From: Thomasclavelia sp.
GTDB taxonomy: Bacteria; Bacillota_I; Bacilli_A; Erysipelotrichales; Coprobacillaceae
Assembly (NCBI GenBank): GCA_028749475.1
Contig: JAQVWN010000008.1
Location: 1 to 64,000, forward strand
DNA: 64,000 bases
Reading direction: 5' to 3'
Position numbers and translations under genes: made by a program. The notes under the pieces are model-generated. The model made no database searches, was not told where the DNA came from, and saw only the letters and a list, made by a program, of their open reading frames with translations. Of this stretch, positions 61,182 to 64,000 are shown in pieces (the first letter of the stretch is position 1; each line of letters begins with the position of its first letter).

Positions 61182-61196
61182 ATACAATCTCCTCTC

Positions 61197-61802
61197 TTAA
61201 AAAAATGAATCCCCTATTTTATATTTATCATCTAAAACTAATATTCCTCTTTTTAAAGGTGCGTTAGGTAAATTTAATTCTCTAGCTGAACAAATCATTC
61301 CAGCTGAATCAACGCCTCTTAGTTTAGATGGCTTAATTATAAGTCCAGAAGGCATAACTGCACCAACTGTAGCCACTACTACTTTTTGTCCTTCTTCGAT
61401 ATTTGGAGCACCGCAAACTATATTCAAATTATTTTCTTTTCCAATGTTAATATCACATATATGCATATGATCACTATCAGGATGAACTTTCATACTATCA
61501 ACATGTCCAACAATGAATTTTTTGTCCATGTCTAAATCTTCAAGATTTATTTTTTCTTTAATAATTGAATTTAAATCACTAAGAAAACTTTCATCAATAG
61601 TAACTAACCCATTTACTAAATTATTAAAATAATTTGAGGCGTTTAAAACATTATAACCAATAATTTGATGCTTATCATTATATAGAGTAACTAAATCACC
61701 ATTTTTATCATAAGAATCAGTACTACCTTCTCCAAGTCTTATTAACAATATATCACCTATATTAGGTTTATTATAAAATCCATGTAACAAAATCTTACTC
61801 AT
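61197..61802 (-). CDS. ytpR: tRNA-binding domain protein (YtpR-like)
   Basis: A 201-residue protein. The C-terminal half is the EMAP/PheT-N OB fold: FIVGHVDSMKVHPDSDHMHICDINIGKENNLNIVCGAPNIEEGQKVVVATVGAVMPSGLIIKPSKLRGVDSAGMICSARELNL. The N-terminal part (DUF4479-like) is typical of the YtpR family. Free-standing proteins of this kind bind tRNA, with unclear function. It follows a thioredoxin-like gene with one base between (same Bacillus pair, ytpP-ytpR). Confidence 0.93.
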   Translation of the reverse strand: MSKILLHGFYNKPNIGDILLIRLGEGSTDSYDKNGDLVTLYNDKHQIIGYNVLNASNYFNNLVNGLVTIDESFLSDLNSIIKEKINLEDLDMDKKFIVGHVDSMKVHPDSDHMHICDINIGKENNLNIVCGAPNIEEGQKVVVATVGAVMPSGLIIKPSKLRGVDSAGMICSARELNLPNAPLKRGILVLDDKYKIGDSFF

Positions 61803-61803
61803 T

Positions 61804-62127
61804 TTAATCTCCTAAACTATCAATAAATTTTTGAATTTCTTCTTTTGTTTTCCGATTCTTAGACACAAACCTTCCAAGTTCCTTTGAATTATCGTATGCA
61901 ATAAAAGAAGGTATTCCAAAAACATCTAATTCTTTACATAAATCTATCATATCATCCCTATTTACATAATAAAAATCATATTGTTGATTGTTATTAATTA
62001 TCTCATTAATAAATTGTTTTAAAAACATACAATCAGGACACCAATCAGCACTAAAAATTAAAATGCTTTTAGTTTTAATTGCATCCAAATATTTATCTTT
62101 TGTATTTATACTATCTAATGTTTCCAT
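61804..62127 (-). CDS. Thioredoxin-like protein (YtpP-like)
   Basis: A 107-residue thioredoxin fold. The active site is ADWCPDCMFLKQF with Cys30 and Cys33, in place of the common CGPC. The cis-Pro loop appears as FGIPSFIAYD. Bacillus YtpP is the nearest by context. It probably works in disulphide reduction in the cytoplasm, with unknown targets. Strong AAAGGAG site before the ATG. Confidence 0.9.
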   Translation of the reverse strand: METLDSINTKDKYLDAIKTKSILIFSADWCPDCMFLKQFINEIINNNQQYDFYYVNRDDMIDLCKELDVFGIPSFIAYDNSKELGRFVSKNRKTKEEIQKFIDSLGD

Positions 62128-62143
62128 ATTTTTCTCCTTTAAA

Positions 62144-62217
62144 TGGCTGGGATACCTGGGATCGAACCAGGGATTGCAGAGCCAGAATCTACCGTCTTAC
62201 CGCTTGACCATATCCCA
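62144..62217 (-). tRNA. tRNA-Gln (anticodon CUG)
   Basis: Seventy-four bases on the minus strand, including encoded CCA. Acceptor arm TGGGATA / TATCCCA with discriminator G, D arm GTCAAGCGGTAAGAC, anticodon stem GTAGA / TCTGC around loop TTCTGGC (anticodon CTG, read as codon CAG), and T arm CCTGG TTCGATC CCAGG. Fold pairs completely apart from one G-U. In an AT-rich genome a UUG anticodon would be expected as the main Gln tRNA, so this is probably a second species. Confidence 0.93.
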
Positions 62218-62241
62218 ATAAGCCTAAACAATTATAACAAA

Positions 62242-62892
62242 TTATTTAGGGTAAGATATTATCATTTTATAAATTGGTCCATTTTTTGAAAATTTTCTTT
62301 CATATTCAGTTTGAATATTATCTTCATTTTCTTCTGAATTATGAAGATCTAGACTAACATTCTCTAAATTCATTGGATACTCATTGATTGAAAGCAATGA
62401 ATATTCAAATAATCCTCGATTATCAGTTTTAAATTCAATTTTTTCACCTTCTTTAAGAATCTCTCTATAAATATCTAAGAAATTTTTAGAAGTAAGTCTT
62501 CTCTTGGCATGTCTAGTTTTAGGCCATGGATCTGAAAAGTTTAAATAAATTTTATCAATACTATTTTTACTAAATAAATCTTTTAGGGTTATTGCATCGA
62601 AATGAATAATTCGAAGATTAGTTGGTATTTCATTATTTCTATTTTTCATTTTGTTTATAGCAGCAGCTAAAACACTAGAATACTTTTCAATTCCAATGAA
62701 GTTTATATTTGGATATTTTAAAGCATTTTCATATATAAAATCACCTTTACCCATTCCGACCTCAATATATATTGGATTATTGTTTCCAAATATTTTATTA
62801 ATATCATCTTTATATTCTAAAGGATTATTTATAACTAGTCCTTCATTTTCTTTTAATATGTCATACGCTTGGGGATTATTTCTTAATCTCAT
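62242..62892 (-). CDS. trmB: tRNA (guanine-46-N7)-methyltransferase
   Basis: Adds the m7G at position 46 of tRNA variable loops. The 216-residue protein begins with LRNNPQAYDIL as in the family. The SAM motif is IEVGMGKGDFI, then NFIGIEKYSSVL, and the catalytic signature is NFSDPWPKTRHAKRRLTSKNFLDIYREIL. It lies immediately downstream of rsuA and upstream of the tRNA gene, in the Bacillus ytpP/trmB neighbourhood. Confidence 0.96.
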   Translation of the reverse strand: MRLRNNPQAYDILKENEGLVINNPLEYKDDINKIFGNNNPIYIEVGMGKGDFIYENALKYPNINFIGIEKYSSVLAAAINKMKNRNNEIPTNLRIIHFDAITLKDLFSKNSIDKIYLNFSDPWPKTRHAKRRLTSKNFLDIYREILKEGEKIEFKTDNRGLFEYSLLSINEYPMNLENVSLDLHNSEENEDNIQTEYERKFSKNGPIYKMIISYPK

Positions 62893-62901
62893 CTTTATTA
62901 C

Positions 62902-63618
62902 CTACAAATCTTTCTTTAATAATTCTAATTCTTGTTCTGTTAATTCTCTATATTCACCAAGGGATAAATTCTCATCTAAATTAAGTCCCTTAATACTAAT
63001 TCTTTTTAAATATAAAACTTCCTTACCAATATAATGAAACATTCTTTTAATCTGATGAAATTTGCCTTCAAATATTTCCACTTCAACAATTGAACTATCA
63101 TCCTCATTAGATAAAACGGTTAGGTTACTACTTTGGGTTAATTTACCATCTAAAATAATTCCTTTTTTGAACACTTCAATATCTTCATTGTTTATTTTTC
63201 CATCAACTATAGCTTTATAAATTTTTGAATGATGTCTTTTGGGTGCCAGTAAATTATGAGCAAACTCACCATCGTTGGTAAGTATTAATAACCCCTCTGT
63301 ATCTTTATCTAATCTTCCGACAGGAAATAAATCATAATTATCATAATCTTGGATAAGATCAATCACCGTATCATGAGCGTTATCTTTTGTAGCACAAACG
63401 ACATCTTTTGGTTTATTAAGCATTAAATATACGAATTCTTTAAATGCAATCAATTCATCGTTAAGATACACTTTGTCGATGTTAGTATCTAACTTATAAT
63501 TATCTTTAATAATAATATCATTATTAACTTTAACCAATTTCTTTTTTATTATTTTTTTTACATCTTTTCTACTTCCTAGACCATATTTAGAAAGATATTT
63601 ATCTAATCTAATTTGCAT
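62902..63618 (-). CDS. rsuA: Pseudouridine synthase, RsuA family
   Basis: A 238-residue enzyme. An N-terminal S4 domain (IRLDKYLSKYGLGSRKDVKKIIKKKLVKVNND) is followed by the catalytic domain with YLMLNKPKDVVCAT and the catalytic Asp in GRLDKDTEGLLILTNDGEFAHNLLAPKRHHSKIYKA. RsuA makes pseudouridine 516 in 16S rRNA; the RluB/RluF branch acts on 23S rRNA, but the KPKDVVCA start and length support RsuA. It overlaps the upstream unknown gene by 11 nt. Confidence 0.93.
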   Translation of the reverse strand: MQIRLDKYLSKYGLGSRKDVKKIIKKKLVKVNNDIIIKDNYKLDTNIDKVYLNDELIAFKEFVYLMLNKPKDVVCATKDNAHDTVIDLIQDYDNYDLFPVGRLDKDTEGLLILTNDGEFAHNLLAPKRHHSKIYKAIVDGKINNEDIEVFKKGIILDGKLTQSSNLTVLSNEDDSSIVEVEIFEGKFHQIKRMFHYIGKEVLYLKRISIKGLNLDENLSLGEYRELTEQELELLKKDL

Positions 63619-64000
63619 TTAATTTAAAGTACCTTTCAAATGATTTGTTGTTACTAGTGTATTTTATAAATAAGATAATACTAATATTAGCTTCTTTTGT
63701 AATTCCAGAAAGATTAACACCTTTATAAATATTATTTGCTTTATCTATAACGCCTGGTTTCAAACTATATTTATTAGATTCCAAAATGCCAATAGAAGGA
63801 TAATTTTCATCATTAGAACCATTAACCATAGCAATGGCTTGAATATCTAACATTTCTATTTTAGGTGAATCAATAACTATATCGTATCTTACTTTTTTTG
63901 CTTTGAGTTTATTAGTTATGAGTTTAATATTAAAATCATCAGTTGTTTCCTCAAATTCTTTTCGAGAATTCATTTTTTCAATATAAGAGTCGTATATCTT
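63608..64000 (-). CDS. Unknown protein, 5' end beyond the window
   Basis: The frame is open through the right edge: codons before the internal ATG at 63973 read KIYDSYIEK, there is no Shine-Dalgarno before that ATG, and so the gene probably starts outside. The visible 130 residues are mostly beta-like with conserved-looking DIQAIAMVNG and IILFIKYTSNNKSFERYF. I do not recognise the family. It overlaps rsuA by 11 nt, so it is likely in one operon with rsuA-trmB. Confidence 0.62.
   Translation of the reverse strand, partial: KIYDSYIEKMNSRKEFEETTDDFNIKLITNKLKAKKVRYDIVIDSPKIEMLDIQAIAMVNGSNDENYPSIGILESNKYSLKPGVIDKANNIYKGVNLSGITKEANISIILFIKYTSNNKSFERYFKLNAN

Noticed and set aside
1-64000. CRISPR arrays, rRNA operons, prophage or toxin-antitoxin modules
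   Set aside because: I found no regularly spaced repeats, rRNA sequence, phage structural genes or paired small toxin-antitoxin genes on reading the window.

Overview
The window is a 64 kb stretch of a very AT-rich chromosome from a low-GC Bacillota (Firmicutes). UGA is a stop and Trp is TGG, so the standard code is used. Gene order repeatedly matches Bacillus subtilis blocks: spoIIIE-ymfF-ymfH; ynzC-tkt-yneF; plsY-parE-parC; yqeH-yqeI-nadD-yqeK-rsfS-yqeM; xerD-deoB; efp-yqhY-nusB-xseA-xseB-ispA-dxs-tlyA-recN; comGA-GG; ytpP-ytpR-trmB. No sporulation gene is visible where Bacillus has them. Nad/HD genes are fused, EF-P and RNase J are atypical, and a surface protein ends in a VKTGD-type anchor. 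I infer an Erysipelotrichia-like or Mollicutes-related gut organism; this is an inference from style, not a search.

Layout. 1-127: right end of an IS3-family element cut by the window edge. 145-2,089 (minus): coenzyme A genes coaX and coaBC. 2,319-7,348: accessory stretch with a lipoprotein, a DJ-1/PfpI protein, two unknown genes and a large cell-surface protein. 7,513-39,044 (mostly plus): RNase J-like protein, FtsK/SpoIIIE, two M16 peptidase homologues, a structured RNA, transketolase, ManA, topoisomerase IV, a ribosome-assembly and NAD operon, U32 peptidase, lactate permease, two orphan PTS IIB proteins, an ACT/UPF0210 pair, and PurF. 39,169-64,000 (all minus): deoB, xerD, dinB, recN, tlyA, dxs, ispA, xseB/A, nusB, yqhY, efp, the seven-gene comG competence pilus operon, rpmG, a class B PBP, lepA, a small SSB, acpS, ytpR, a thioredoxin, tRNA-Gln, trmB and rsuA.

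The most informative signal is not a gene. Between the plus-strand half and the minus-strand half, at 39,099-39,126, lies a 28-bp site matching Escherichia coli dif at 23 of 28 positions, with the same central hexamer. It sits at the point where gene orientation converges. A Xer recombinase gene lies 1.5 kb away and an FtsK/SpoIIIE gene about 28 kb away. I read this as the replication terminus and chromosome-dimer resolution site.

Other points of interest: an RNase J homologue lacking several metal ligands; an EF-P with Arg at the modified loop position; a structured RNA, possibly 6S, before the DUF896 gene; two adjacent PTS IIB genes without IIA or IIC; a disordered acidic protein with two VISPxxG motifs next to acpS; and repeated operator-like sequences upstream of the XRE regulator. 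Most of the remaining window is ordinary housekeeping sequence.
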